From contig OU015490.1 of assembly GCA_907164885.2 (NCBI GenBank), forward strand, positions 217,155,490-217,219,489: a stretch of 64,000 nucleotides of DNA, in the 5' to 3' direction. The position numbers were made by a program, and so were the translations under genes. Positions 52,467-64,000 of the stretch are shown here, one piece after another (positions within the stretch are counted from its first letter, which is position 1; every line of letters starts with the position of its first letter). This DNA is from Dolomedes plantarius. Lineage: Eukaryota > Arthropoda > Arachnida > Araneae > Dolomedidae. A model generated the notes under the pieces. That model was not told the DNA's origin and ran no database searches. It worked only from the letters and a program-made list of their open reading frames with translations.

Positions 52467-54147
52467 TCCTTTTTTTTTTCTGTTGCTAAATATTACACAT
52501 ATTTCTGGGTCCTAAACTAAAGCTCTTTCCTTATACTTCCTTTGGTCTATACAATATCGTCGGGAGAACGCACTTAATTATTTTTCAAAGTCGAAGTTTC
52601 GTGCCTTATTAGTTTTCTGTCCCAACAAACTGATGCAAAACCTCTAAAGGAAATACTACAACTGAAAGTGTTACACGGTGTCTGACATTGCTGCAGACTG
52701 CGTCCTAAAACTGAAAGTCTTGGGCTGATTTATAAACAAGAACTCTTTCTCTATCCCAAACACCCAAATATTTCTGTAAATTTAGCATTCTTTATATATA
52801 AGGACCTTATGCCCTACATACGCTTATAAGTATAATGTTCATATTTTGAAAAACGTATATGAGATGTTTATGAAATTACTGTAGTTCTATGGTCTCGATT
52901 AGAGTAGTAAAGATTTAGTAATCAAGATCTTTTAACTTAGAGGATCTTAAAAACTTTTATAGTGCTCTCTGTGCCTATATGAAGACAATAAAGATATTTT
53001 TAAAAACTGATTTAATTTGTACATAAAATAATTATAATCATAATATAATTGTTATATTTAATTGTTATTTTTGATGCATTATAAGTATCATATATCAGTT
53101 GTACAGCATTTTTTCAATAATCTGAAGAAATGCGATTATCTAAATATTCACTTCATTCTTACCTGTTATTGAAAGAATTTTCATGTGAACTTCTCTCCTT
53201 CCTAAAAGGATAGATTTATAAGTGAACTAAAAAGTGTCTTGAAAATTTATTCTGTTTATAAGTCAGGGAAAGAAGAATAAACAATTGTGATTTACTTCAT
53301 TTATACATTAATTAATAAGCGTACTAGACATTAAACTTAATGTAAAGATTTTTTACAACAAAACTCCTTTCTTTAGAAACATAAGAAGAAAAATTATTTT
53401 CTTGGTAAAAATCATTTAAAATTTGTTTCTTACATAAAACAATTTGTTTGTTTAAGAGATTTTAAAATACACCCTTTTTTCATCTGCTTAGAATTTTCAA
53501 AACCAATATAAATATGATGATATAGTTTATCTTAATGTTAAATAACTGCTGAAATCTGGCACATTCAAGGTTTATCTTGAGAATGATAAATGTACAATAA
53601 CATTCATACAGACGTTCCGTAAATTATAATAATACTCTTTTTTACGTTTAAAATTATTATAAATGCTTTCTTATTTTATTTTAACTATTTAAACTCAGAT
53701 AGCTGATAATTATTTTCAAGAATTTAAAAATATTGAAAAAAAAATTATCTGAAAATTTATATAATTAGTCTTTGAATTTGTAAACAGAGGCAATAACTTT
53801 AAAATATAATGATGAAAGTAAAATTAGATATTTCTTAACGAGCATGTTCCCTTTTATTCTTTCGGAAATGGACATTTAGTCATTCGGAATAAGAAAAAAG
53901 AAACCATCCTTGTGTTTAAAACACTTTCTTCAGGAAAGGAAAACACTTCTATTTAACAAATACAGATTTCTTTCTTGAATATGTTAAAATCATATTTACT
54001 AATAAAAAATTTTCAAAATTTTTAGTTAATACTTGAGTGGTTTTATTCTTTTATAAATATATGGAATTCGTAGAAAACGTATGTTATAAATGGTATTGTG
54101 TCCTGAATGTGTCCTGTAATTTGTCCTGCATATCTTTTAATGTATTA
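52467..54147. other. AT-rich intergenic DNA, no gene seen
   Basis: No recognisable feature. Confidence 0.6.
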
Positions 54148-55368
54148 CACTGAAGTGCCACCGAATTAGGGATAGCAAAGCCTATGCAAATTGTGTAGCG
54201 CTGCGGAACATGTATGCGCAAGTGATGGCGCTGTGGTAACTGCATATATAGCGCGTACTGTGTTTGTTCTGAATTAGTTGTTGGAATTGCCAGTATGGGT
54301 AAACTGCCTGATTTAGACGCCTTCGATCACGGACAAATCGTAGGTGCGGGACGAATGGGCCATTCAATTTCCGAAATCGTCAGACAGCTAGGATTTTCAA
54401 GGTCTACAGTGTCAAGAGTATACCAAGAATACATGGATGGTGGAAAATAAAACTAGCGATCGGAAAAACTGCAAAGGACAATTAGCCTTGACAGTGCGTG
54501 GTGAGATACGGCTCAGGCGTATTGTACGTAGCAAGCGAAACAAAACATTAGCTCAAATTACCACCCAGTAGAACGAAAGTGCCAGTCGTTCAGTCAGAAA
54601 ACGGACTTTGCAACGCTCGCTTCACCGTATAGGTTTCGGGAGCCGTCGACCTACGAGAGTACCATTGCTCTATACTAGCCATCGGGCTGCACGTCTTGCC
54701 TGGGCAAGAGAGCACATAGACTGGAGTGTAGAGGACTGGAAACGAGTAGCATGGAGTGATGAGTGTCGATTCCGACTACTTAACGCCGACGGGAGGCTGA
54801 GAATATGGCGTCAGGCTCATGAAGCTATGGATCCTGCATGCCTGGCTGGAACTGTACAAGGGCATGGTGGCTCAATCATGGTCTGGGGTGTTTTTTCCTG
54901 GCACAGTTTGGGATATTTGGTGCGTGTACCAACCTCCCTCAATGCAATTCGGCACATAGAGTTGCTGGGTGATCACCTCCATCCGTTTATGCTGTTCTGT
55001 GATCCGCACGGTAATGGAGTTTTCCAGCAAGACAACTGAACCTCTCACAAGTACCGGTTGGCTACTGGCTGGTTGGATGAGCATTGATCTGACTTCTTTG
55101 TCAAGAGTTGGTCACATAGATGCCCAGACTTAAATCCTATTGAGCATCTTTGGGATTTTTTGGAACAAGGCGTGAAAGGCCATCACACAGCACCAAAGAA
55201 CTTTACTGAATTATGGACAGCTTTAGCCAATATTTGGCAAGCCATTCCCGTGGAACGTTTCCAGAATCTTGTTGAATCTATGCCTCGTCGTGTGGCAGCC
55301 GTTATCAAGGCCAGAGGAGGCCCAACTCGTTACTAGGTAGGTATCCCTAATTCAGTGGCACTTCAGTG
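54148..55368 (+). mobile_element. Tc1-like transposon (copy d)
   Basis: CACTGAAGTGCCACCGAATT on the left matches the complement of the right end, CACTGAAGTGCCACTGAATT, and both continue into AGGGATA. TA flanks both ends (54146-54147 and 55369-55370). At 1221 bp it belongs to a different Tc1 family from copies a and b. Confidence 0.9.
54295..55336 (+). pseudogene. Tc1-family DD34E transposase pseudogene (copy d)
   Basis: ATG at 54295 starts MGKLPDLDAFDHGQIVGAGR, with HTH motifs SISEIVRQLGFSRSTVSRVY. A stop and frameshift follow at about 54445. The later frame reads VAWSDECRFRLLNADGR (Asp) and GVFQQDN (Asp), then stops. It continues CPDLNPIEHLWDFLEQ (Glu) and ends MPRRVAAVIKARGGPTRY at the natural stop 55334-55336. 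At least four in-frame stops make it inactive, although all catalytic residues remain. Confidence 0.85.
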
Positions 55369-55535
55369 TATATCGCATAAAGTACATATATTCTTTTAAA
55401 TGCATATGAAATGAGATTTTTCTCACCTGTATTGACTATTAAATAATTATCTGATTTTTTTCCCTGCCTAATTTGCACAATTACCGATGCAATATATTTC
55501 AATTATTATACGTTTGCATAACTATTTTTTATACG

Positions 55536-55541
<6 letters not shown>

Positions 55542-55620
<79 letters not shown>
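55542..55620. repeat. (TA)n microsatellite
   Basis: A TA array runs straight into the first of two long direct repeats. Confidence 0.95.
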
Positions 55621-55625
<5 letters not shown>

Positions 55626-55860
55626 ATTCCACTCTTGTGGCAACACGGATGTTTTAGAGTTACAGGACACGCGCCGCGCCACGAGTTACGGATGACGAGC
55701 CGCTTGAGCAAACGAGTTGCAACTCAACCGCTCTCAGTGGAAGGCACGCTATTTTTATTTTCGCTGGATGAAAATGGCACGCTGTGTTTACTTTTAATGA
55801 GTGCAGATTGCAGACTGTAGTATCTTGCTCACGCTAGATGAGTGTTAATGCCTTGTCAGA
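55621..55860 (+). repeat. ~240-bp direct repeat, copy 1 (LTR-like)
   Basis: The sequence from TGAGAATTCCACTCTTGTGG to TGAGTGTTAATGCCTTGTCA matches 56743-56981 at roughly 93 percent by eye. Its left edge is the TA array, so it may be truncated. The region is GC-rich (GACACGCGCCGCGCCACGAG). Confidence 0.85.
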
Positions 55861-56480
55861 CAATAGAGTTTCGCAAGGCACTTGCTTTCCTGGCCCAAAG
55901 TTCAACTAAAATTTTCCGCGGAACAACTTTATTCCGAATCCGACTAGTAATAGAATTAGCAAGCAGCCATTTCAAAGGCCTCGATTGATGAGGAATCCAG
56001 CGATTACGCCCTATCAGCCCTCTGAGAGGTATGTACCTGGAAATTTTCAAAATAGGCATCATTTCCCAAATTTGCCAGAGCCTATGGGCCCTCCCGGTAT
56101 TAGAAATAGACCACCGCCTAATAATCAAGCGTTTCCTATGAATCCAGCTCATTGTTTTCCTAGACAACGGGGTTCTTTTGGGCACTCATTTAGAACTTCG
56201 AATCTAAGACCTCAGTTACAGAATCGTGCCCGAGTACCAATGCCATCTCACCACATTAGAAATATTCCTTTCCAACCGAATAGAAGAGGGAACTGAAAAT
56301 CCGAGAATTGAGGAAATTGAAGGAGGATACTATTGTAAAACCATTTTTTTGTGATACCTGTGACAGAGCATTTGTAACTGAGAATGAGTTAAAAGACGAA
56401 TCAATGAAAAATTGTAATGGCATGAGAGAAGATGATAAATGGAATAGTTTACAGTTACGAGAAGAGAAGAGAAAATAATT
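55861..56480 (+). pseudogene. Gene fragment: Pro/Arg/Asn-rich protein with a zinc-finger motif (NUFIP1-like?)
   Basis: The plus strand encodes NPTSNRISKQPFQRPRLMRN, then YQPSERYVPGNFQNRHHFPN, PMGPPGIRNRPPPNNQAF and IRNIPFQPNRRGN. A frameshift near 56290 leads to LRKLKEDTIVKPFFCDTCDR and AFVTENELKDE. The CDTCDRxF motif with a Pro-rich N-terminus recalls the RNA-binding protein NUFIP1, but the histidine half of the finger is missing and the tail (DDKWNSLQLREEKRK) does not clearly match. It is not a known retrotransposon protein. It lies between the two direct repeats and shows no intron, so it may be a captured or retroposed host gene fragment. Confidence 0.4.
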
Positions 56481-56742
56481 CAATAAAAAGAGAAGGAGAT
56501 CTAATCTCTATAAGTTAAATGACCGATTTGATGTTGTAATGTTCGGTATCATGACGGACATCAGAAAATTTCCACTGCCGCTGACCATATGAAGTCGTAG
56601 TCAGATGATTTGGATTAGTCTATTCCAGAACACTTTCAGTGTGTTATCCACGAATCGGATCTTTTTTATATCTTTTTATATTTTTAGGTTCATCGGTTAC
56701 AGGCAGCCGAGGACGTCTGGGTTGCTGGATGGCCGAACTTGT

Positions 56743-56981
56743 GAGAATTTCACTCTTGTGGCAACACGGATGTTTTAGAGTTACAGGACACGCGCCGCGC
56801 CACGAGTTACGGATGACTCGCCTCTTGAGCAAACGAGTTGAAACTCAACCGCTTTCAATGGAAGGTACGCTATTTTTCTTTTCGCTGGATGAAAATGGCA
56901 CGCTGTGTTTTTACTTTTACTGAGTGCGGATTCCAGGCTGTAATATCTTGCTCACGCTAGATGAGTGTTAATGTCGTGTCA
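56743..56981 (+). repeat. ~240-bp direct repeat, copy 2 (LTR-like, continues to ~57080)
   Basis: It matches 55621-55860. Beyond 56981 the sequence runs on without a counterpart in copy 1 (GACATTCTGTCTTTTCTTAT to GATTAAACGTTAATCAAG) until the next retrotransposon begins at 57082. Copy 2 may therefore be the fuller LTR. Confidence 0.8.
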
Positions 56982-57081
56982 AACGGGCACTGACATTCTG
57001 TCTTTTCTTATTGTGTTAATCTGTTGTGACCATAAGTTGTAAATGGTTTGTGTTTGATTAAACGTTAATCAAGAATACGTG

Positions 57082-57834
57082 TGTTGTGAAGGATCCACAA
57101 TTTGGACATTTTGAACTCCTTCCAACGTTATAGCCATTTTGTTCTTCCAACACGATTACGGGGCATAAAACGGCCATATTGGAACTGCACCAATTTTCCA
57201 CGAAACATCACCCCTCCTGAATTCCTCAGGACGCGGGAAAAGAAATTCCAGGAAATTCAACGGACTTCCAATTTTCTTGGAAATAAACGTACCACGTGGG
57301 TCAACCATGGGAATGTCAAAGCGTCCTGCCCTCGAATAAAAAACTCGAAGAGGCAATAAATCTACGTGAATAACTAACCTGGGGAGGGGTTATAATGAAG
57401 AATGTAGGAGACCCGAGTGTGGGAGAAAACGACGTTCGGAGAGAGAGCGAGGGAGCGATTGGAGGTAGCGAGCTGCAAGAGAGCCTGGGAAGGAAAGACG
57501 CCCCCGTAAAATGGCGAGATACCCGTCTTCAACCGCCAGCACCGAATCCTGTTGCATCCGCCAGTGAAATGCCACATGAATTTCTACCCGATGCCTAAAG
57601 CCTCCTCCTGTAGAAATGCCCTCAACGATGCCACGCTATGCTGTTTTCATCAAACTCCCCAGGTTGGTCATAAATTCCCCCTCTAAATAGTGCTCATGCC
57701 TTCTGAGAGATTACGAGACTTTTATTTCACTCGACCCGTAATGGTTATGCCGCAGGAAGCGGATGAAGTATGCCCTAATTCGGTTAAAAATATGTATAGC
57801 CAAGATCTTAAATATAATATGTAAACCCGTCCTT
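57082..57834 (+). repeat. 5' LTR of gypsy element 2
   Basis: It runs from TGTTGTGAAGGATCC to AACCCGTCCTT. It contains open frames on both strands that are duplicated in the 3' LTR and have no known similarity; I treat these as non-genic. Its last base is directly followed by RT coding sequence. Confidence 0.88.
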
Positions 57835-60443
57835 ATTTTCATAGCGCATTCATCCAAATTATTTTGCCCGAGTCGGAACGCCCAAAAATGGCTTTTACGT
57901 CAGAGTTTGGAAATTTTCATTACAACAGATTAGTTTTCGGGCACAAGAATAGCGCCGCATACTTCCAGCAAGCAATTGATTTATGTTTGAATGGCTTAAA
58001 TAATGAGGATATCTACGCATATATAGACGATATAGTCCTGGCGGCCAATTCCTATTCCGAAATGAAAAGAAAACTACTTTTAGTGTTCGATCGGTTGAGA
58101 AAATACAACCTCACTTTGTCCCCAGATAAGTGCGAATTTTTTTTAACGAAAATGGAATACCTAGGATTCACCATATCAAACAAAGGCCTTAGCCCTTCGA
58201 TTCAAAATACAGAAAAAATTTTGTCATTTCAAAGACCTCGCACCCTTAAAAAACTAAAGAAGTTTTTGGGACTCTGTAATTTCTATCGGTCACTCATACC
58301 GGATTATGCCGAGCTGTCAGCAACATTAAATAAATTAACTCAGAAAGGGGTAAGATTTAAATGGAGTGTAGAGTGCAACGAAGCTTTCAAAAGCATCCAA
58401 CGACGGTTCTTTGAAAAACCCTTTATTTTACAGCCGGATTTTAATCAGCCATTTTATCTAAATACAGACGCGTCCAAAACAAGCATCTCCGCCGTCCTTA
58501 TGCAGAAAGGCGAAAATACACTACAGCCCATACTTTACTATAGTAAAATTCTGAACTCCGCCGAACAGAAATACGCAGCAATAAAATCGGAGTTAATGGC
58601 GATCTACTACGGCGTTAAACATTTCAAAAATTTCCTTTACGGATCAAAATTTTTTATACTCTCTGACCACAAACCTTTACAATACCATCTTAGTCTCACT
58701 AACCCAGCGAATATGATTTCAAGGTGGTTGTTGGAACTGGCCGAGTTTAACTTCGAGTTCATACATGTCCCAGGTAGTGAAAACCTGCTCGCGGATTATA
58801 TCTCGAGAGATCCTCTGTTAGCGGATCCTGATGACGATGAAGAGCCAAAACACCCGCTGATCAATACGCTCACCTCTTCCCAAGCGGCCGTTACGACAGA
58901 ACAAATTCTGCAAGAACAACTAAAAGATACTACATTAGGGGCAGTACGCAAAGCTTTAATAATGCGGGATCCCACGATCTCCAAGAATTTGCACAATTAT
59001 TACATTGACCCGCACACAAATTTATTAATGTTTCGTGCCCAACACACCTATTCCTCGAGGGAAGGTAGCATCCCAAATCGAATCGTCATTCCCCGCTCAC
59101 TTCAGGCTGAGGCACTTAAATTGTCGCACATCACGCATCAGGGAGTCCAGAAAACTTATGACATCCTGTCAAAACATTATTTTTGGATAGGCGCATACGC
59201 TGACACTCAAAATTACGTAGCTTCCTGCGAAATATGCCGTTCATTCAAAGGGGTCCATCCTCCTGTTCCCCTAGGTAGAATCCCGTTACCTTCAATTCCC
59301 GGTGAATTCATCTCGCTGGATATTGTCGGGCCGTTTCCGATTACAAAAAAACAAAATAAATACATCCTCACAGTGTTAGACCACTTCAGTAAGCATATTG
59401 AACTTTTCCCCCTTAGTGATATTTCGGCGGAAACGGTCGCTCAAAAATTAATATGGTATATCACCGCTTACGGTAAACCGAAGCGAATACTTACTGACCG
59501 CGGAACTCAGTTTACATCAACACTTTTTAAAATTCTAGCTCAAAAATTAAATGTATCCGCCATGTTATCTTCAGCTTTTAATCCACAATGTAATGGGGCC
59601 TCCGAGCGCATAAACATTCAACTTAAACACGCCATGCGGTGTGCGGCGAAAAGTAACAATTCTTGGGAAGAGGCGATGATCATGCACAAATGTATTTATA
59701 ATGCCACTCAGCATTCCGCAACAAAGGAGACGCCAAATTTCCTCTTTTTTGGAAGAGATCTTCCTTTATTTCTAGACACGGACAATTTAAATATCGATCC
59801 ACCGCCTTTATTCGGTGATTACGCAGCAGAAAAAATTAGAGCTATGACAAAGGCATATGAAAACGCGCTGAGAAATATGAAAACCGCACAGGTAAAGCAA
59901 GAAGAGAGACAATTACTCAAAGCGAAACCCCGAACCCTAATTATCGGGCAAAAAGTCTTTGTGCGTAACCATCAATCGGCTATCGGTAAGAAAACCTTCA
60001 GGGGACCTTATAGAATTACGAATCGCCTTACGCCCCACACTTACAAATTACGGCTAATCGCGGACCCATACGCTACGGAAATAAATTGTAATATCAATCG
60101 AATATACGAATTGCCTGAGCGACGAGAGCACTTGCGTCCAAAGGACACGATAACCGGTAACATTCGCGAGGACCCGCAGGATACATTTTCCCCGTTCTCG
60201 GAAATGACTCCCCAAAATGAGGAAGAGAATTTTTTCCCCTATGACGAAGATTTCGAACCTCGCCAACAGTCGCGGGGAGCGCAGTTGACACAGGAACAGG
60301 TCGCTAATGTTCCGCCAAAGGAGAATCAGGACAATGAGCAGACGGTCTCGCAGCCATCAAATCTTCGGGGGGCAACCCATCAGTCAAAAACGCCTTTTAT
60401 TCAAACTAGATATTTTCTTCGACAGCGAACCCCAAAAACCTAA
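57835..60443 (+). CDS. Pol fragment: RT (partial), RNase H, integrase
   Basis: The frame, open from 57825, enters RT at FHSAFIQIILPESERPKMAF, without the family's upstream palm/fingers part. The RT active site is YIDD (58020-58031). RNase H has NTDASKTSISAVLMQKG and SDHKPL. Integrase has an HHCC finger (THQGVQKTYD to CEICRSF) and catalytic LDIVGPFPITKK, ILTDRGTQFTS and CNGASERINIQLKHAM. The C-terminus is Glu/Gln-rich and ends RTRYFLRQRTPKT-like at 60443. About 860 codons lack a single stop. There is no native ATG start, so independent expression is doubtful. It could supply integrase only if fused to an upstream start. Confidence 0.9.
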
Positions 60444-60909
60444 ACTACAAAATTTTTTTTCTCCCGCCTCGCGGGTTAGAGTCACGGAAAGACCGTTTTG
60501 GGAACTGGCCATTCTCAAAAAATTGTCTGACCAGTGGCTGCGTACATGGGAAGGCTCAGTTTGACGAACTCATTCGTTTTTCACATATAATCTGATCAAC
60601 TATATGGTATTAACGATGGGCTTCTGAAAACCGAGTTGTAACAAGTAAATTTTTTTTTTCTCTCCTTTCGGTTAAGTTTTATTTTGCAAAAATAAGTTTT
60701 TTTTTCTCTCTCTTAACTCTTCGTCTTCTGTTATATTGCTATGAGATATCTATATAATTTTTTTTAGGAAACTTAGCAGAGTTTAGAATTTTCGTCGTGG
60801 GTTCATTTGTGCGCATAGTTTAAATTCAATTTGACGATGTTTCAGTGTACAAATCTGATGATAGAGCAAAATTTGGTCAATTTCGTTGGGGAATGAATGA
60901 ATAAATAAA

Positions 60910-60945
<36 letters not shown>

Positions 60946-61591
60946 AAAATTTAAAAATTAAAAAAATATATATATATTATTAAAAGATTAGCGTGTATTG
61001 TGTTTTATTATTATTATTATCATTATTAGTACTATTATTATTGAATGCATGGATAGCACATTATATGTTTCACACAAATGGCAGCGCAAGGAAAAGAGAA
61101 CATTTTTACTCTTTCCGCGAGTTAAACACATAATGGCGATTATGCACATTTGCCAACGTTTTTGAAAATTTCATCTTCGCTGTACGATTTTAGCGGAGAG
61201 ATTTCTATTTCTGTAAGATAACCTTTTCTTTACATTTTAATCTCTGATCACATGTGTTGATCGAGCCACTATTTTGTTATTATTTGTTTTACAGGGTATG
61301 CATACCATTTTCTATGATGTTAGTTAATGTTGGTCAGAGTTAATGTAAGCTTAAAGAAAACTTTATAAATTTTGAATTTTTTTTAAAATCAGTAAAACTT
61401 GCAGCACTATAAGGGGAGATTTTGACCTCCTGAACTTTTACAACTGATGTCATTCATGATTTTTTTTTTTTACTGCCATTGTGACTTTTGTGCAGTTGGA
61501 GTCTATTTTGCTGAAGCGAATGGAGCCAATCCGTTCTTCAACCCCTACAGACTGTGGCGTGCCAGCACGCCTAGAAAAGGGGGGGAGTGAT
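60444..61591 (+). other. 3' internal non-coding region of gypsy element 2
   Basis: It lies between the pol stop and the 3' LTR. No env-like frame is visible; the short overlapping frame at 60307-60564 has no known similarity. The region contains a homopolymer A run and pyrimidine-rich tracts (TTTTTTTTTCTCTCC) and ends in the purine tract. Confidence 0.7.
60911..60943 (+). repeat. 33-base poly(A) tract inside gypsy element 2
   Basis: An uninterrupted run of A follows AATAAATAAAC. It is internal to the element, so it is not the tail of an integrated transcript of this element. Confidence 0.9.
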
Positions 61592-62344
61592 TGTTGTGAA
61601 GGATCCACAATTTGGACATTTTGAACTCCTTCCAACGTTATAGCCATTTTGTTCTTCCAACACGATTACGGGGCATAAAACGGCCATATTGGAACTGCAC
61701 CAATTTTCCAAGAAACATCACCCCTCCTGAATTCCTCAGGACGCGGGAAAAGAAATTCCAGGAAATTCAACGGACTTCCAATTTTCTTGGAAATAAACGT
61801 ACCACGTGGGTCAACCATGGGAATGTCAAAGCGTCCTGCCCTCGAATAAAAAACTCGAAGAGGCAATAAATCTACGTGAATAACTAACCTGGGGAGGGGT
61901 TATAATGAAGAATGTAGGAGACCCGAGTGTGGGAGAAAACGACGTTCGGAGAGAGAGCGAGGGAGCGATTGGAGGTAGCGAGCTGCAAGAGAGCCTGGGA
62001 AGGAAAGACGCCCCCGTAAAATGGCGAGATACCCGTCTTCAACCGCCAGCACCGAATCCTGTTGCATCCGCCAGTGAAATGCCACATGAATTTCTACCCG
62101 ATGCCTAAAGCCTCCTCCTGTAGAAATGCCCTCAACGATGCCACGCTATGCTGTTTTCATCAAACTCCCCAGGTTGGTCATAAATTCCCCCTCTAAATAG
62201 TGCTCATGCCTTCTGAGAGATTACGAGACTTTTATTTCACTCGACCCGTAATGGTTATGCCGCAGGAAGCGGATGAAGTATGCCCTAATTCGGTTAAAAA
62301 TATGTATAGCCAAGATCTTAAATATAATATGTAAACCCGTCCTT
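61592..62344 (+). repeat. 3' LTR of gypsy element 2
   Basis: It is an essentially identical copy of the 5' LTR, offset by exactly 4510 bp. Unique AT-rich sequence follows it. Confidence 0.9.
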
Positions 62345-64000
62345 TTCTTGTAATATATTGTATAATAAATGTTGTTATTTTTATATATAAACGCATAGTT
62401 ACCTTTGGAGTTCACCTCCCTAAATTTACACAACGCAAAGGGGTATCTCTGGTACCCCTCATAACAACGTGTTATTGCATTTTGATATTTCAAAGGTGGG
62501 AATAAATTTCCCATGCATATATATATATATATATAAAAATACATACATAACATGCTAGTATGAAAACAATAAGTAAAATAATAGCTTTTTTATTCAATGA
62601 CGTTTTTTAAAATTGTTCTTGTAAAATTGTTCCATAAAATATGAGAAATTTCCTGTTAATCTAATTTATATAGGATTAAATATGAATACTGTATATTGAT
62701 ACAAATATTCTATTGGAGAATAAGGAAAAGAAACAGTAATAAAACGAGAAAATTTCTTTACAGTGGTAATTGAGAGGTACTTAATAAATTTGTCCGGGGG
62801 ACAAATATAAACTTTTTGGTTAATTTTTAATAGGATCTTTTTTTATCTAGACTGTATTACTTGTAAAACCTTAAAGATTCTTGAGGGAAATTTACAGTAA
62901 ATCGATCCGTTTAAATTTTAATATTTTAATATTACATATTATTAACATTAGAAAGATGGGGATTTTTTTCTTTCTAAAAAGACTGAGCGCCGTCATTTTG
63001 ACGATTGGAAATAAAATCAAGAAATATTTAATATTTTTTAATTTGTTAAATACTTTAAATTTTGAAATATTTCATACCAATATATAATACCAAATGTATA
63101 CTCGTAAATTAGTACACATTTAGATATATTTTTATGCAGGTAAGCCTATCTGACAACCCGGTATGGTTTATCCGAAAAAATAGATGCATGGTTTGGGCAG
63201 TCCTTATTTTTCAATGCCAATATTTCTGTTATTTGCAAAAGGGGGAAGCACGAAAAGTAACTAACATTTTTTCCGGTATTATTTTAAAGATTTCTGCCTG
63301 TTTTCTATATTGCCCTCATATTGACGGCATTCAGTCTTAGTAGATATACAATACATCCCCCCCTCTTTATCATCGAATATAATTTTGTAAATGTGTGTGC
63401 ATATTTCACGTAAAATTTTAAAATGTCATAATATTTCAGAAGCTTGAGGACACAAATATAGACATAGCGCTCAATAGTATGTCCGAAACCGTCAAAATAA
63501 AGGCAGCCATCTTTCTAGTGCTAACTTTATTTCAAATGTGTCGTCTTAAGTATAATCTTGATTTATGCAGTATTTTCGCATCACATAATTAAAATGAATG
63601 GTCGTTTTCTATCTGAAGTAAAACCAGGTAAAAATTATAATTTTTTCATCAAAAAGCCTTTTTCATCTATTTAAAATGCCTAGATCTCAACTCTGTGTAA
63701 AATGTAAACGAAATCGCGTTTGTTCTTTTCTTATATTGAGTAAAAAATTTCTTATATTGTAACTATGTAAGGATATGTAATATAACTTGTCATGTTGCTA
63801 TTCATAAATAAAATATTTAATATCGAAAGTGCATGAAGTTTTCAAAAAATATTTAAAATTTTTAAAAAATCCATATTTTGTTCACAGGTAAGCATATTGA
63901 AGTATGATTTTTCCACAGATACATTGCAACAGAAAATACCTCTCGCAATGGATATCTGCGTGTATATGTCATTCTTTTTCTGCTATGCATACGCATTTAA
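62345..64000. other. AT-rich intergenic DNA, no gene seen
   Basis: A short (TA)n lies at about 62516-62534. The open frames at 62881-63340 have no recognisable similarity. Confidence 0.6.

Larger units (their letters stand above)
57082..62344 (+). mobile_element. Ty3/gypsy retrotransposon 2, gag-protease region deleted
   Basis: Two 753-bp LTRs (57082-57834, 61592-62344) appear to differ at a single base (CCACGAAAC versus CCAAGAAAC). A purine tract AAAAGGGGGGGAGTGAT precedes the 3' LTR. The 5' LTR is joined directly to the middle of reverse transcriptase, so leader, gag, protease and the start of RT are missing. RNase H and integrase are intact. I see no clear target duplication (flanks ACGTG and TTCTT). 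Confidence 0.9.

Noticed and set aside
57102..57598. Open frames of 60-85 codons on both strands inside the gypsy 2 LTR, duplicated at 61612-62108
   Set aside because: They are identical because the LTRs are identical, not because of coding constraint, and they match no known family.
60307..60564. 85-codon frame overlapping the pol 3' end, possible accessory or env gene
   Set aside because: It overlaps pol in another frame and has no signal peptide, membrane segment or recognisable motif.

Overview
The window looks like a piece of an arthropod nuclear genome, most likely a chelicerate such as a spider. The evidence is the strong AT bias, the long (TA)n microsatellites, the lack of any prokaryotic gene organisation, and a dense mix of Tc1/mariner, piggyBac, pogo and Ty3/gypsy transposons plus tRNA-derived SINEs. 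The taxonomic call is an inference from the types of repeat. I found no convincing host gene, tRNA, rRNA or CRISPR array. Nearly all recognisable coding sequence belongs to mobile elements, and most of it is broken.

Left third (1-21 kb): a SINE copy (1.8 kb); a decayed mariner (3.6-4.8 kb); a complete-ended piggyBac relic (4.9-8.4 kb) carrying a second TTAA-flanked element; a decayed orphan repeat-family protein (9.1-10.4 kb); a 169-bp tandem repeat (11.9-12.3 kb); a fairly well preserved mariner-type element (12.5-13.8 kb); a possible solo LTR hosting a small piggyBac derivative (14.4-16.4 kb); and a pogo/Tigger-like element that kept its DNA-binding domain but lost its catalytic domain (18.0-19.4 kb).

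Middle (21-40 kb): two inverted copies of one internally deleted piggyBac family. One sits inside a pogo-like MITE (22.0-23.7 kb), the other inside a ~200-bp tandem repeat (24.4-26.6 kb). Two more SINEs, an inverted mariner 3'-end pair (35.5-35.9 kb) and long stretches of featureless AT-rich DNA follow.

Right third (40-64 kb): a nested stack. A mariner-like element with ~200-bp inverted repeats abuts a Tc1-like element whose otherwise open transposase gene is split by a young Ty3/gypsy retrotransposon with a 5-bp target duplication. Next come a Tc1 relic cut off by a (TA)n array, a second copy of the split Tc1 family, a 256-bp palindrome, another Tc1 relic, a zinc-finger-type host-like gene fragment between ~240-bp direct repeats, and a second gypsy element with near-identical 753-bp LTRs that has lost gag, protease and the front of reverse transcriptase but keeps an intact RT-RNase H-integrase frame.

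The genes do not form a pathway. The layout records successive insertions: Tc1/mariner/pogo elements at TA, piggyBac at TTAA, and retrotransposons inside them.
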